DNA of 33,065 nucleotides from JBCCQH01 sp039024435 (GTDB lineage Bacteria; Bacteroidota; Bacteroidia; J057; JADKCL01): contig JBCCQH010000093.1 in NCBI GenBank assembly GCA_039024435.1, positions 1 through 33,065 of the forward strand. Direction: 5' to 3'. The notes under the pieces were generated by a model that was not told the origin of the DNA, did not search any database, and saw nothing but the letters and a program-made list of their open reading frames with translations. Of the stretch, positions 8,786-17,316 are shown in pieces (the stretch's first letter is position 1; each line of letters opens with the position of its first letter). The translations under genes were made by a program, and so were the position numbers.

Positions 8786-10966
8786 GTGCTCATTGAACTG
8801 AACCATGAATTTGGCCGGGGGGGGCCCGGAGAACCGCCGCGCCTGGCCGCCGATGAAGTGGCCCGGACCTTTGCCGAGGCTCCGGTGAAACGGGGCGTCC
8901 TGGAATCGCTGCGGGAAAGGCCGGTCCCGATCCCCGAACTGCTGGGGCAGTTGGGAGCGACGCCGGCGGTTTCGCCCTTCGAAGTGCTGCGGGCGGTGGC
9001 CGATCTGGAAAGCACGGGCCTCGTGCGCGTCTCCGATGTCCATCCGCGGCCCAAGGCAGAGCGGCCCCGGCGGGCGGTCCGGATTGCGGTCCGTTCCCTG
9101 GCCGAAGATCCGGGGGAAGTCGGGCGCTGCCTCGGGGAAATGGCGGGGATCGAACTCGTAGAAACCGGTCCCGATTTGCTCCTCGTGTTTGCCGATGACT
9201 ACCTGGATGGGCGCCTCGCCGAAATCAACCGCGCCGGTCGGGCTTCGGGATTGCCGTGGATGCTGGTCGGCTTGCGGGAGTGGGAGCCGCGGATTGGGCC
9301 CATTTTTGTGCCGGGTGAATCGGCCTGCTGGGCTTGCTTGCAACAACGGCTCCAACTGCACGCGGATCGCAACCGGGATCGCCGAGTTGAGCGTCCGGTC
9401 CTTACCGCTTTTCAAGCCCGGATGCTGGCCTTTCTGCTGCGCGATTGTGTAGCGGAGTGGTGGACCCATTTTCCCGCAACCCACGCCGCCGGCAAGCTCA
9501 AGTCGGTCGATCTGCGCGACTGGCACATCCACACCCACACCGTCGTAAAGCGCCCGCAATGCCCCACTTGCGGCGATCCGGCGCACTCCACCGCCCCCGC
9601 CCGGGCCATTCGCCTGGACCCCAAAATCGACCAGCGCACCGTTGCCGAAGCGCCCTACCGCACCGCCGGCCTCACCGAGACCTACCACCGCTACCGCCAC
9701 CACGTCAGCCCGATCACCGGGATTGCGCCTTACCTGAAGGTCTACCACGCGTCCGTGTTTCCGGTACACAATTTTACCTCCGGCCGCAACCTCGCTCTGC
9801 ACAGCCGCACCCAGTTTTGGCGCAACCTCCACCTCCGCTCTTCGAACGGCGGCAAGGGCAAAACCGCGCGGCAAGCCCAGGTCGGAGCCATTGCCGAAGC
9901 CATCGAGCGCTACTGTCTCGTTTATCCCGGCGACACCCCTACAGTGACGGCCTCGCTGCGGGAATTGCCGGACGCACTGTCCCCCAATTCCTGCATGGGC
10001 TTCAGCCCGGCCCAGTTTCGCGACCGGGACCGCATCAATGCCCAGGCCCACGCTTTCTACTCGCTCATCCCGCTCCCCTTTGCCGAAACGGAAACGATGG
10101 AATGGACCCCGGTATGGAGCCTGACCGAGGAAAAATTCAAGTACCTCCCGACCTGCTTCTGCTACGCGCAGTACCCGGCGGCGGACGAAACCCGGCTCTA
10201 TTCTTATCCCGATTCGAATGGCTGTGCCGCGGGCAATGTCATCGAGGAGGCAATTTTGCAGGGATTTTTGGAGCTGGTGGAGCGGGATGCGGCGGCGATT
10301 TGGTGGTACAACCGGTTGCACCGCCCCGGGGTGGACCTGGGCAGCGCCGGGAATCCTTATCTCGACGCCTGCGTGGACCACTACCGGGAATTGGGGCGGA
10401 GGCTGCACGTGCTGGACATTACTTCGGACCTGGGGATTCCGGTTTTTGTGGCGATCAGCCAAAATCTGGATCCCCGGGGGGCGCCGGAGACGCTGTACGC
10501 ATTTGGGGCGCACGTGGAGGCGGGAATTGCCCTGGAGCGGGCGGTCATCGAACTGAACCAATTGCTGCCCGCCGCGCAAAAGAATGCCTACGGCTATCTC
10601 ACGCAGGATCCGGGGTTCCGCGAATGGCTCACCACGGCGCGGACCGAAGCACTTCCCTATCTGCGCCCCGCTCCGGGGGCCCAGCGCGACCTGAACGTCG
10701 ATTTTCCTGCGCTGTGTCCGCCGACGATTTGCGACAGCATCCGCCTGCTGCAGCGACGGGTGGAAGCCCGGGGGATGGAAGTCCTGGTGCTGGACCTGAC
10801 CCAACCGGACATCGGAATGCCGGTGGTGCGGGTGCTGGTGCCCGGTTTGCGGCACATGTGGCGGCGGACGGCGCCGGGGCGGCTCTACGATGTCCCGGTG
10901 GCGATGGGCTGGCGCGGGCGGCAGTTGCGGGAGGATGAACTGAACCCAGTCGGGATTTTTATCTGA
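8786..10966 (+). CDS. TOMM cyclodehydratase: fused leader-binding/docking domain and YcaO domain
   Basis: This 726-aa fusion holds the core enzyme of azoline formation. Residues about 1-90 resemble a winged-helix leader-recognition region. Residues about 95-270 are the SagC/E1-like docking part, with two zinc CxxC pairs (C181/C184 and C259/C262). The YcaO domain fills about 300-726, with the ATP-binding stretch GKGKTARQ followed by AIAEAIERYC near residues 352-375 and the NVIEEAILQGFLELVERDA segment near residue 490. YcaO proteins activate backbone amides with ATP to cyclise Cys, Ser or Thr. The C-terminus ends NPVGIFI rather than with a clear PxPxP motif. The first in-frame start after a TGA is the GTG at 8786, 44 nt after the radical SAM gene. 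No flavin dehydrogenase is seen in the window, so the product may stay an azoline. Confidence 0.92.
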   Translation: MLIELNHEFGRGGPGEPPRLAADEVARTFAEAPVKRGVLESLRERPVPIPELLGQLGATPAVSPFEVLRAVADLESTGLVRVSDVHPRPKAERPRRAVRIAVRSLAEDPGEVGRCLGEMAGIELVETGPDLLLVFADDYLDGRLAEINRAGRASGLPWMLVGLREWEPRIGPIFVPGESACWACLQQRLQLHADRNRDRRVERPVLTAFQARMLAFLLRDCVAEWWTHFPATHAAGKLKSVDLRDWHIHTHTVVKRPQCPTCGDPAHSTAPARAIRLDPKIDQRTVAEAPYRTAGLTETYHRYRHHVSPITGIAPYLKVYHASVFPVHNFTSGRNLALHSRTQFWRNLHLRSSNGGKGKTARQAQVGAIAEAIERYCLVYPGDTPTVTASLRELPDALSPNSCMGFSPAQFRDRDRINAQAHAFYSLIPLPFAETETMEWTPVWSLTEEKFKYLPTCFCYAQYPAADETRLYSYPDSNGCAAGNVIEEAILQGFLELVERDAAAIWWYNRLHRPGVDLGSAGNPYLDACVDHYRELGRRLHVLDITSDLGIPVFVAISQNLDPRGAPETLYAFGAHVEAGIALERAVIELNQLLPAAQKNAYGYLTQDPGFREWLTTARTEALPYLRPAPGAQRDLNVDFPALCPPTICDSIRLLQRRVEARGMEVLVLDLTQPDIGMPVVRVLVPGLRHMWRRTAPGRLYDVPVAMGWRGRQLREDELNPVGIFI

Positions 10967-10977
10967 TTTTTTGGCCA

Positions 10978-12288
10978 ATGCAATACACCGCGTACACCAA
11001 CCACACCTTTGCCCAGACTCCGTACTATGCGGCCCTGCCGCCGGCGGAGCGGATGACCTTTGACCTGCTGGCGCAAGTCTTTCACTTCAAGGTCAACCGC
11101 TATGTCTGTGAGCACCTGATCGACTGGGAAAAGGTTCCGGAGGACCCGATTTACCGCTTTGTTTTTCCCCGCCGGGAGATGCTGGCGCCCCGGGACTTTG
11201 CCTTTCTGCAGGAACTTGCCCGTGGGGGAATTGATGAGCGGCTCCGGCAGCAATTTGTCGCGGGGATCCGCCGCAGGCAGCAACCCCGGTATATTTCAGC
11301 CCCGGGCAGCCTCCCCCGGTGGGATGGGGAGCCGATCACCGGGATGTACCGCAACTTTCCGACCATAGTCAGCCTGTTTCCCGATCCGATGGTGAAGACT
11401 TGCCACGCGTACTGTAGCTATTGCTTCCGCTGGATTATGTTTAACAATCGCAAGGCGCAGCAAAGTTCTTCCTATCGGGATCCACGAACGCCGGTTCCCT
11501 GGCTGCGGGCGCACCCGGAGGTGAGCGACGTGCTCTTCACTGGGGCCGACCCCTTGGTGCTGAAGGCGCGGACCCTGGAGCAATACATCGCCCCGATCCT
11601 GGACCTGGAATCGGTGCAGGTGATTCGGATCAGCTCGAAATCGCTGGCCTGGTGGCCCTACCGGTTTACCCGGGATCCCGATGCGGACAATCTGTTGCGG
11701 TTGTTTGCCGCCATTCGGGCCCGGGGCAAGCACCTGAACCTGTGCGTGCACTTTACCCACCCGCGTGAATTGGCGCATCCGGAAGTGGCCCGGGCCGTGG
11801 ACCGCATCCGGGAGACCGGAGCCGTCATCCGCACCCAAGGCCCCCTGATCCGGAACGTCAACGACGACCCGGGGACCTGGAGTCGGTTGTGGACCCAGCA
11901 GGTGGCGCTGGGCATGGTGCCCTATTACATGTTCATGGAAGCGGACCACCACCCCCAGAGCTGTTTTCGGGTGCGTCCCGCCCGGGCATTGCGCATCTTC
12001 CAGGCGGCCCAAGCAACCACAACCGGGCTGGCCCGGACTGTGCGCGGACCGGTGTTCATGTACGATCTGAATCGGGTCTTGCTCGACGGAACCACCACCG
12101 TAAATGGGCAGACCTACTTTGTGCTGAAAACCCTGCAATCGCCCCCGGGAACCCCCAGCGAAGGGCACATCAAGTTGCTGCCCTATGACGAAAAAGCCCA
12201 AGATCTCGGCAACTTATACGAATTATTCAACCAACCCTCACCCAACCGGGAAGCAGAACCGGGTCCCTGTACCCATCAACTGCAATGA
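10978..12288 (+). CDS. KamA-family radical SAM protein without the PLP-lysine motif
   Basis: This 436-aa protein follows the YcaO gene by 11 nt. It has the CX3CX2C cluster motif of the lysine 2,3-aminomutase group (C142-HAY-C146-SY-C149), and the later stretches VHFTHPRELAHPEV, RTQGPLIRNVNDDP and GMVPYYMFMEADHH, which align well with KamA. The glycine-rich PGGGGK segment that carries the PLP-binding lysine in true aminomutases is replaced: after VFMYD (ending at Asp363) the sequence is LNRVLLDG. The Asp of the substrate-binding YQCDL segment also aligns with Ala. It is therefore probably not a lysine aminomutase but a radical SAM enzyme acting in the TOMM pathway, perhaps directly on the peptide. 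The start ATG at 10978 is the only reasonable choice. Confidence 0.85.
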   Translation: MQYTAYTNHTFAQTPYYAALPPAERMTFDLLAQVFHFKVNRYVCEHLIDWEKVPEDPIYRFVFPRREMLAPRDFAFLQELARGGIDERLRQQFVAGIRRRQQPRYISAPGSLPRWDGEPITGMYRNFPTIVSLFPDPMVKTCHAYCSYCFRWIMFNNRKAQQSSSYRDPRTPVPWLRAHPEVSDVLFTGADPLVLKARTLEQYIAPILDLESVQVIRISSKSLAWWPYRFTRDPDADNLLRLFAAIRARGKHLNLCVHFTHPRELAHPEVARAVDRIRETGAVIRTQGPLIRNVNDDPGTWSRLWTQQVALGMVPYYMFMEADHHPQSCFRVRPARALRIFQAAQATTTGLARTVRGPVFMYDLNRVLLDGTTTVNGQTYFVLKTLQSPPGTPSEGHIKLLPYDEKAQDLGNLYELFNQPSPNREAEPGPCTHQLQ

Positions 12289-12333
12289 CCGACAGAAAAG
12301 GATTTACATCACTCTCAACAAACCTGTACATCC

Positions 12334-12363
12334 AAGGCCGCGCGCGATTTCGCACGTGGCCTT
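12334..12363 (+). terminator. Possible terminator hairpin of the TOMM operon
   Basis: AAGGCCGCG at 12334-12342 pairs with CGTGGCCTT at 12355-12363 (9 bp with one G-U pair), 46 nt after the stop of the KamA-like gene. There is no clear T-run after it, so it could be a different RNA structure. Confidence 0.4.
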
Positions 12364-12424
12364 GTTGCTTGGGCCCCGCCGCTAAATCGCTCCTCGCGCG
12401 CACGTGATATAGCGTGTAATATGA

Positions 12425-12455
12425 ATTGCTCCTTGTTCCATTTAAATTAGTATTG
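12425..12455 (+). promoter_or_regulatory. Possible Bacteroidota promoter for the T9SS type A protein gene
   Basis: ATTG at 12425-12428 is followed after 19 nt by TAGTATTG at 12448-12455, each with one mismatch to the TTTG / TAnnTTTG pattern. It would give a leader of more than 200 nt before the gene at 12696. Confidence 0.3.
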
Positions 12456-12695
12456 TCATTGAAACACAGCCGGTAAGACACCGAAAATCGGCCCTCTGTC
12501 CCGGCAATCTGTACAAAATGACCTCCTCACTTCGGCCGAAGAAGGAACGCAAATCATAAGACGTGACCACCGATCCTTGCCCCAGCAGGGCATTGAGAAA
12601 GCACCTCCCGCAAAAGCAAGGTCGGGCTTCCGGGCCCCTGCTTCCGGGCGAGGATCGGGACCACGCTGAGTATGAACCTTCAAATTGTCAAGATC

Positions 12696-13496
12696 ATGAA
12701 AACCAACAATAACCGTTTCCGTTACTCGTTCGTCGTCGCCAATTTTACCAATGTTTTCGTCAAATCGATTCTCCTGATCGCGGGCAGTCTGGTCCTGCAA
12801 TTGACCAACCGGGCCGCCGCCCAAACCGAGCGGACTGTCGCCCTTTCCCAACTTTCCTCTTTGATCGCTTATCCGACCGGAACCTTTGACACCGGAGATT
12901 CGGTCACCCTTGTACTCCGCGTCAGCCGGGGCAATACCAACATTGACTCGGTGGTGAGCATGCAATTGGAACTGCACCTCAACGCCGAGGCCGCGACTCC
13001 CGACCTCAACCATATCGATCTGAGTGGCTCCTGGCTGGGGCAGAGCACTTCCCTCACCGACACTTCCACGGTCGATGTCCCCCACCATGTGCTGCACCTC
13101 AATGCGTACCGCACGGATGGCACCTTTATCTCCGGCCGCGGAGAAATCGCCCGCGTGACCCTGATTTGCAATGCGGATGGCGTTGCGGCCCAGGATCTCG
13201 TCAAAAAATTCGACGGAGGAATCGGTGTCATCGACAACGTGGACATGAAAGTGGCCCCGAACCGGGAACCGGCCATCCGCTTCCGCGCCTACCCCAATCC
13301 GGTCGTATCCCGCCTGAACCTCGAAGGCCTGCAATCCGAAGAAGCCTTCACCATCTTCAGCACCTCTGGACAAGTGGTCCACCGCGGCACCGCCGACCCC
13401 CAGGGCAAGCAATCCCTCAAACTGGAGCACCTGTCCGGGGGAATGTACCTCCTGCGCACCGCCACCGGTCAGTACCAGCGCTTGCTGGTGATTTAA
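12696..13496 (+). CDS. Secreted protein with T9SS type A sorting domain
   Basis: This 266-aa protein starts at MKTNNNRF, with a basic N-region and a hydrophobic stretch (VKSILLIAGSLVLQL) ending near AAAQTE, a likely signal peptidase site. An in-frame ATG at 12672 would add eight residues and fits a signal peptide less well. The middle region is beta-rich and could be an Ig- or cohesin-like fold, but no family is clear. The last 75 residues are a typical Por secretion C-terminal domain: AYPNPVVSRLNLEG, FTIFSTSGQVVHRG, then LSGGMYLLRT ending RLLVI. Such domains send proteins through the outer membrane T9SS and are usually removed at the surface. It is separated from the TOMM operon by about 400 bases and a hairpin, so it is probably its own transcript. 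Confidence 0.85.
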   Translation: MKTNNNRFRYSFVVANFTNVFVKSILLIAGSLVLQLTNRAAAQTERTVALSQLSSLIAYPTGTFDTGDSVTLVLRVSRGNTNIDSVVSMQLELHLNAEAATPDLNHIDLSGSWLGQSTSLTDTSTVDVPHHVLHLNAYRTDGTFISGRGEIARVTLICNADGVAAQDLVKKFDGGIGVIDNVDMKVAPNREPAIRFRAYPNPVVSRLNLEGLQSEEAFTIFSTSGQVVHRGTADPQGKQSLKLEHLSGGMYLLRTATGQYQRLLVI

Positions 13497-13564
13497 AGCC
13501 GCTTGATCCGCTTTCTGGCCAGAGAAACGCTGAAACCACCTCATTTAATCTTCTCAATCGTTTG

Positions 13565-13600
13565 CTTGCCCCCGCCTGCTTAATGGTAGCGCGGGGGCAA
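13565..13600. other. 10-bp hairpin surrounding the stop codon of the minus-strand gene
   Basis: TTGCCCCCGC at 13565-13574 pairs perfectly with GCGGGGGCAA at 13591-13600. The 15-nt loop contains the stop codon (13580-13582) of the gene read leftward. It lies between two convergent genes and could act as a bidirectional terminator, but neither side has a T-run. Confidence 0.4.
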
Positions 13601-15022
13601 TTCCTGGATGAGCACCTGAACTTTTTCCAGCAGCCAGGCGCGCGGGGCAATCCGGGGGGAGGCGAGGATGTCTTCCCTGAGTTTCCGCACCCGCTCTGCG
13701 TCGCGCGGGGCGATGTTCATGAGGCGACGGTACAGCGCTAAAAATGTGTAGTACTTTTCTTTGCGGCCGGCCGGCAGGGACCGGTTGCGGGTGAGGTACA
13801 CCCGAAAGCTGTGGCTCAGGGAGTCCATCCCATCAAAATTTCCGGTTTCATAGTAGATCCGCAGCAGGTAGACTCGGGCATCCACCCCGTAATACAGATC
13901 TTGCGGATCGCCGGTGATGATCTGAAAGCCCTTTTCCGAGGGCGAGAACCGTTGGCGGAAATAATCGATCACGGCTTGGTTGTAGGTGAGTGCACTGGCG
14001 CGCAGGTCGGGCTTGATTTGGGGGCCGTACTGGTCCACAAACCAGTCTGCCCACGCGAGTTCCCCCGCCCGCGCGGCGACGACGACGATGTTTTTGAAAT
14101 GGGCGGCCGGGAGGTGGTCTTCATCGACGAGGTAGCCGCCGCGCAGCATGCCTTGGTAGACCCGCAACAATTCGGGCAGAAAATCGGGATCGCCGGCATT
14201 GACCCGGTAGATGGAGTGGCTCAAAATTCCCTCGTAAAGCTCCACGGCAAGGTTGTAGGACAGCCCGGCCGCATGTTTCTCGAGCAGGCTGCGGAGGCGG
14301 TGGAAATGCGTCGGATTTCCCTCCCGGGCAAGGGTCATGTAGCGGTAGTAGAGCATGCGGATCAGGAGCGGTTGGGTTTCGATGCGGTCGCTCAATTCAT
14401 CCAAAAACTGGTCCAGACCAGGAATTTTCGTGACTTTGCCCGTGACCCGGCTGCTGGTGAGTGCGTAGTAGCCCAGTTGCAGCCGCTTGACCGTGTAGCT
14501 GTGGTCCATCAAAGTAATCAGGCGGTCAAAGTTCTCAAATTCTGAGCGCAGCGATTTCTTGGCTTGCAGTTCGGCGAGGTTTGACTCGACTTCGTAAGCG
14601 TGGTCAAAATGGTCGATGTGATTGGGGTCGAGTGCGTCGGAGACCTTTTTGTGGAGAAAATCAAAGTACCGATCCGCCCCGATGCCGCTTACCGCCTTGT
14701 GGGTCGCCCGCAATTCGGCGACTTCATCACGACTCAGGGTTTCGTGGGCAAGGAATTGCAGCAGCAGATTCAGCAGGCGATTCATGAGCTTGCGGTAGAC
14801 AGCTTTGCGGAAGGGTTGCTCGGGAAAAACTTCGGCAAAGGCATCTTCCGGTTGGAGGCTGGCTTTTTTGTAGCGCAGCATCCGCTGGTCCAGTACTTCA
14901 AATAGCACGCGGGGCTCGGATTTCTTGTTGAAATAGGGGGAAGCGAGAAAATCTCGAAAGGCACTTTTCTGCTTGTTGCTCAAGCGCGTGAGGTAGTAGC
15001 CCAGTTTACTGTTGCGGATCAT
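13580..15022 (-). CDS. Helical protein of unknown function, Bacteroidota type
   Basis: The protein is about 480 aa and I do not recognise a named domain. It begins MIRNSKLGYYLTRLSNKQ, then FRDFLASPYFNKK. A 'short segment, SPxFN' opening of this kind recurs in uncharacterised Bacteroidota proteins. The rest is almost entirely predicted alpha-helical with TPR/HEAT-like periodicity and many paired aromatic and leucine positions. There is no signal peptide or membrane segment. The frame is open to a GTG about 40 nt further upstream, but the ATG before IRNSK is preferred because the extra 13 residues are poorly conserved in type. It diverges from the HTCS-like regulator across about 280 bases, so the two might share a control region. 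A scaffold or protein-binding role is only a guess. Confidence 0.75.
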   Translation of the reverse strand: MIRNSKLGYYLTRLSNKQKSAFRDFLASPYFNKKSEPRVLFEVLDQRMLRYKKASLQPEDAFAEVFPEQPFRKAVYRKLMNRLLNLLLQFLAHETLSRDEVAELRATHKAVSGIGADRYFDFLHKKVSDALDPNHIDHFDHAYEVESNLAELQAKKSLRSEFENFDRLITLMDHSYTVKRLQLGYYALTSSRVTGKVTKIPGLDQFLDELSDRIETQPLLIRMLYYRYMTLAREGNPTHFHRLRSLLEKHAAGLSYNLAVELYEGILSHSIYRVNAGDPDFLPELLRVYQGMLRGGYLVDEDHLPAAHFKNIVVVAARAGELAWADWFVDQYGPQIKPDLRASALTYNQAVIDYFRQRFSPSEKGFQIITGDPQDLYYGVDARVYLLRIYYETGNFDGMDSLSHSFRVYLTRNRSLPAGRKEKYYTFLALYRRLMNIAPRDAERVRKLREDILASPRIAPRAWLLEKVQVLIQELPPRYH

Positions 15023-15304
15023 CGGCCCGGATTTTTGGGGTAATGGAAAGAAAATATACACATTTGTTTTTGCATAATTTTCGGGATTCGAAGAACTATG
15101 TGTACTTGGGATTTGGGGGTGCTTACCAAGAATAGATCGGTTAAATCACGGCAAAAAATGGGATTTGTGGAATAAATGGGAGGCGGTCTACCGGAAAAAT
15201 GCCGGACAAAATCAGGATATTTTGGAGGATTATTTTTGCGTTTGGTGCTACCTGAGCTGGCGGTTTTGCTGCTACTTAAAACTGAAACCAACAACAGAGT
15301 CACC

Positions 15305-16963
15305 ATGGCACCACTATCCACATCCTCCCGTGATCCGAACGCCGCCAGATCGGCGAAGTCTTCTCCCCTCGATGCCTTGGCCTGGGCGCAAAGCTGGACC
15401 GGACCGGCGAGCCTCATTTTGGGTCCGCTGGAGCAAATCGCCGCGCACACCTCCGAGGTGGTGACCCGGCGCCAAGCAAATGTTGCGCTGCGCCAGACCC
15501 ATCAATTGTTGCGTTCGATGGACCGAATGATTTGTTTGAGCGAGTTGCAGCAGGGCCGGGTGACTTGCGCACCGTTTGCCGCGGAAGCAATTGCCTATGT
15601 GCGGGAAGTGGTCGAAACGTTTCGGTCGGTGAGCCAGGAAAAAGGGTTGATCCTGACCCTATCGGTGACCCTGGACCGCTTGGTTGTGGAATTTGATCCA
15701 TTGCTGCTGGTTCGGTTGCTGGAAAATCTGCTCGAAAATGCGGTGCAGTTCACGCCGGCTGGCGGTACGATTAAGGTCAAAGTTGCCTTTCGCTCCGAGG
15801 AATGGTGGAGCATTTCCGTACAGGACACCGGGATTGGCATGAGCGATGAAGATTTCATCGTCCCGGTCGAAATCACTCCGGGGGCACAGACTCCTTGGGA
15901 ACGGCCCAAACTCGGTCTGCATCTCGCCCAACGGCTCGCGAAAGTTCAAAGGGGAAGGCTGGAAATCAAGTCCATCGAAGGTTTGGGCACCGAGGTTACG
16001 GTGCAGTTGCCCCGCAATTGGGGACTGGTCACGGAAACCTCTCCGGCGGATTCGGCTCCCGCTTTTCCAAAGGGCTATTTGGCGGCACGGGCCTTGCTTC
16101 CGGCGGCACCGATCTGCCAGGCGTGGGACGAAAACAGCAGTTCCGGCAACTTGGTGCTACTGCTCGACACAAATGCAGACCGCCGCGATTACCTGCGCCT
16201 CGCGCTGGAACCCGCTTACCGGATCCTCGAAGCGGATACGGAAGCTTTCGCGCAGGAACTGGCGGTGCGCTTGCGGCCGGATGCGATTTTGCTCGGTCCT
16301 GAGCTGCCGGGTGAGGGAGGATTGGCGATTGCGAAAATGCTGAAATCGACCGCGCCGATTGCCCACCTGCCGATTTTGCTGCTGGGAAAAGCCGACGCGG
16401 CATTTCGCATCGCGGCCCTGGAAGCCGGGGTGGACATTTGCCTGGATTCTCAGATCAGCCTGGCCGAGTTGCGGGAACAGCTTGCGCGCTTGTTGGTGGG
16501 ACGCCGGGCGTACCGCGACCACTTCCGCGCCGAGATGATCGCCTTTTCTCCGGTCACGGATGCCCGCCCCCGGGAAGAGCAATTCTTGACCGCCCTGCGC
16601 CAGGCAATGGCGGAAAACCTCACCGACGAGCATTTTTCCGTGGAAGATCTGGCCGCAAAATTGGCGATGAGCCGCACCCAACTGCACCGAAAGCTGAAGG
16701 CCATCTGCGGTCAATCGACGACGACCTTCATGCGCAATTACCGCCTGGAGCGGGCCTACCAACTGCTGAAACAAAATGCCGGTGGGGTCGGAGAAGTCGC
16801 TTTCATGGTCGGTTTTGGCAGTGCCTCTTACTTTTCAAAAGCATTTACGGCAAAGTTCGGGATGTCACCCAAAGAGATACGCAAGCAATACCCGTCAGGC
16901 GGCGAAAACTTCCCAAATCGGGCCGAAATCGAAGCGCATCCCCCGATTCGGATATCCGCCTAG
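15305..16963 (+). CDS. HTCS-like regulator: degenerate histidine kinase core, degenerate receiver, AraC-type HTH
   Basis: This 552-aa protein has the order of the cytoplasmic half of a hybrid two-component system. The dimerisation region (about 20-80) contains SLILGPLEQI, but the H-box reads QSWTGP where family members have HEFRTP, so Gln29 replaces the phospho-accepting His. The HATPase domain (about 95-240) keeps the N-box (LLENLLENAVQFTP), DTGIGM and the GLHLAQRLAKVQRG stretch. The receiver (about 282-400) has Gly331 where the phospho-accepting Asp is expected, lacks the usual Glu-Asp pair, and has Ser382 for the conserved Lys. The AraC DNA-binding domain (about 430-530) is intact in pattern, with two HTH units. 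There is no periplasmic sensor. The ATG at 15305 was chosen over an open frame reaching 15176. It is probably a DNA-binding regulator controlled without phosphotransfer. Confidence 0.85.
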   Translation: MAPLSTSSRDPNAARSAKSSPLDALAWAQSWTGPASLILGPLEQIAAHTSEVVTRRQANVALRQTHQLLRSMDRMICLSELQQGRVTCAPFAAEAIAYVREVVETFRSVSQEKGLILTLSVTLDRLVVEFDPLLLVRLLENLLENAVQFTPAGGTIKVKVAFRSEEWWSISVQDTGIGMSDEDFIVPVEITPGAQTPWERPKLGLHLAQRLAKVQRGRLEIKSIEGLGTEVTVQLPRNWGLVTETSPADSAPAFPKGYLAARALLPAAPICQAWDENSSSGNLVLLLDTNADRRDYLRLALEPAYRILEADTEAFAQELAVRLRPDAILLGPELPGEGGLAIAKMLKSTAPIAHLPILLLGKADAAFRIAALEAGVDICLDSQISLAELREQLARLLVGRRAYRDHFRAEMIAFSPVTDARPREEQFLTALRQAMAENLTDEHFSVEDLAAKLAMSRTQLHRKLKAICGQSTTTFMRNYRLERAYQLLKQNAGGVGEVAFMVGFGSASYFSKAFTAKFGMSPKEIRKQYPSGGENFPNRAEIEAHPPIRISA

Positions 16964-17010
16964 AACCAATCCAATTGTTGATGTTAAATAGTAGTAGTCT
17001 TCTGGTAATA

Positions 17011-17041
17011 CAGCCGTTTCACCCTGAACGGCTGTCTTTTT
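17011..17041 (+). terminator. Rho-independent terminator after the HTCS-like gene
   Basis: CAGCCGTT at 17011-17018 pairs with AACGGCTG at 17027-17034 and is followed by TCTTTTT, a standard intrinsic terminator 48 nt after the stop codon. Confidence 0.85.
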
Positions 17042-17156
17042 GTATTGACTTTTATGAAGTTATCGAGATTGAGCGCGCGCTGATGGTCGCACGCGGGGGG
17101 CCAGGGTATCTTCAGGATGGTGGGGGTGTTTCTCTTCCTCTGCACCCTCCCGACCA

Positions 17157-17188
17157 ATTTTTGCAACATGCTGACACAAATCGGTAAG
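17157..17188 (+). promoter_or_regulatory. Shared upstream motif, copy 1 (before the SprB-repeat cargo gene)
   Basis: This 32-nt stretch begins ATTTTTGCAACAT and continues with GACACAAA and a CG. About 24-25 of 32 positions match 20301-20332 before the SprF gene. Both copies start about 160 nt before the respective start codon, which suggests a common regulatory or leader element. The remaining bases up to 17316 show no gene. Confidence 0.45.
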
Positions 17189-17316
17189 CGGGGCAAAAAA
17201 CCTTCCCAACTGGATACATGGGAGCGGAGAATTGCAACCTATGGTCAAAAAGTTGACCGAGAATCAAGGCTAATTGTAAGCGTCATTAATCATTGAACCA
17301 CCAATTATCATTTGTT

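Noticed and set aside
8771..10978. 735-aa open frame on the minus strand, fully opposite the YcaO gene
   Set aside because: It is a by-product of high GC and codon bias. Its translation is rich in Arg, Pro, His and Gly without any family motif, while the plus strand has clear YcaO motifs.
10978..12288. Annotation of the KamA-like gene as lysine 2,3-aminomutase
   Set aside because: The PLP-lysine motif and a substrate-binding Asp are not present, and the genomic context is a TOMM operon, so the specific enzyme name is not supported.
12185..12385. 66-aa open frame at the end of the KamA-like gene as a possible small TOMM precursor
   Set aside because: It overlaps the end of the KamA-like gene in another frame, is Arg/Pro-rich, has a single Cys far from its end and runs through the probable terminator hairpin.
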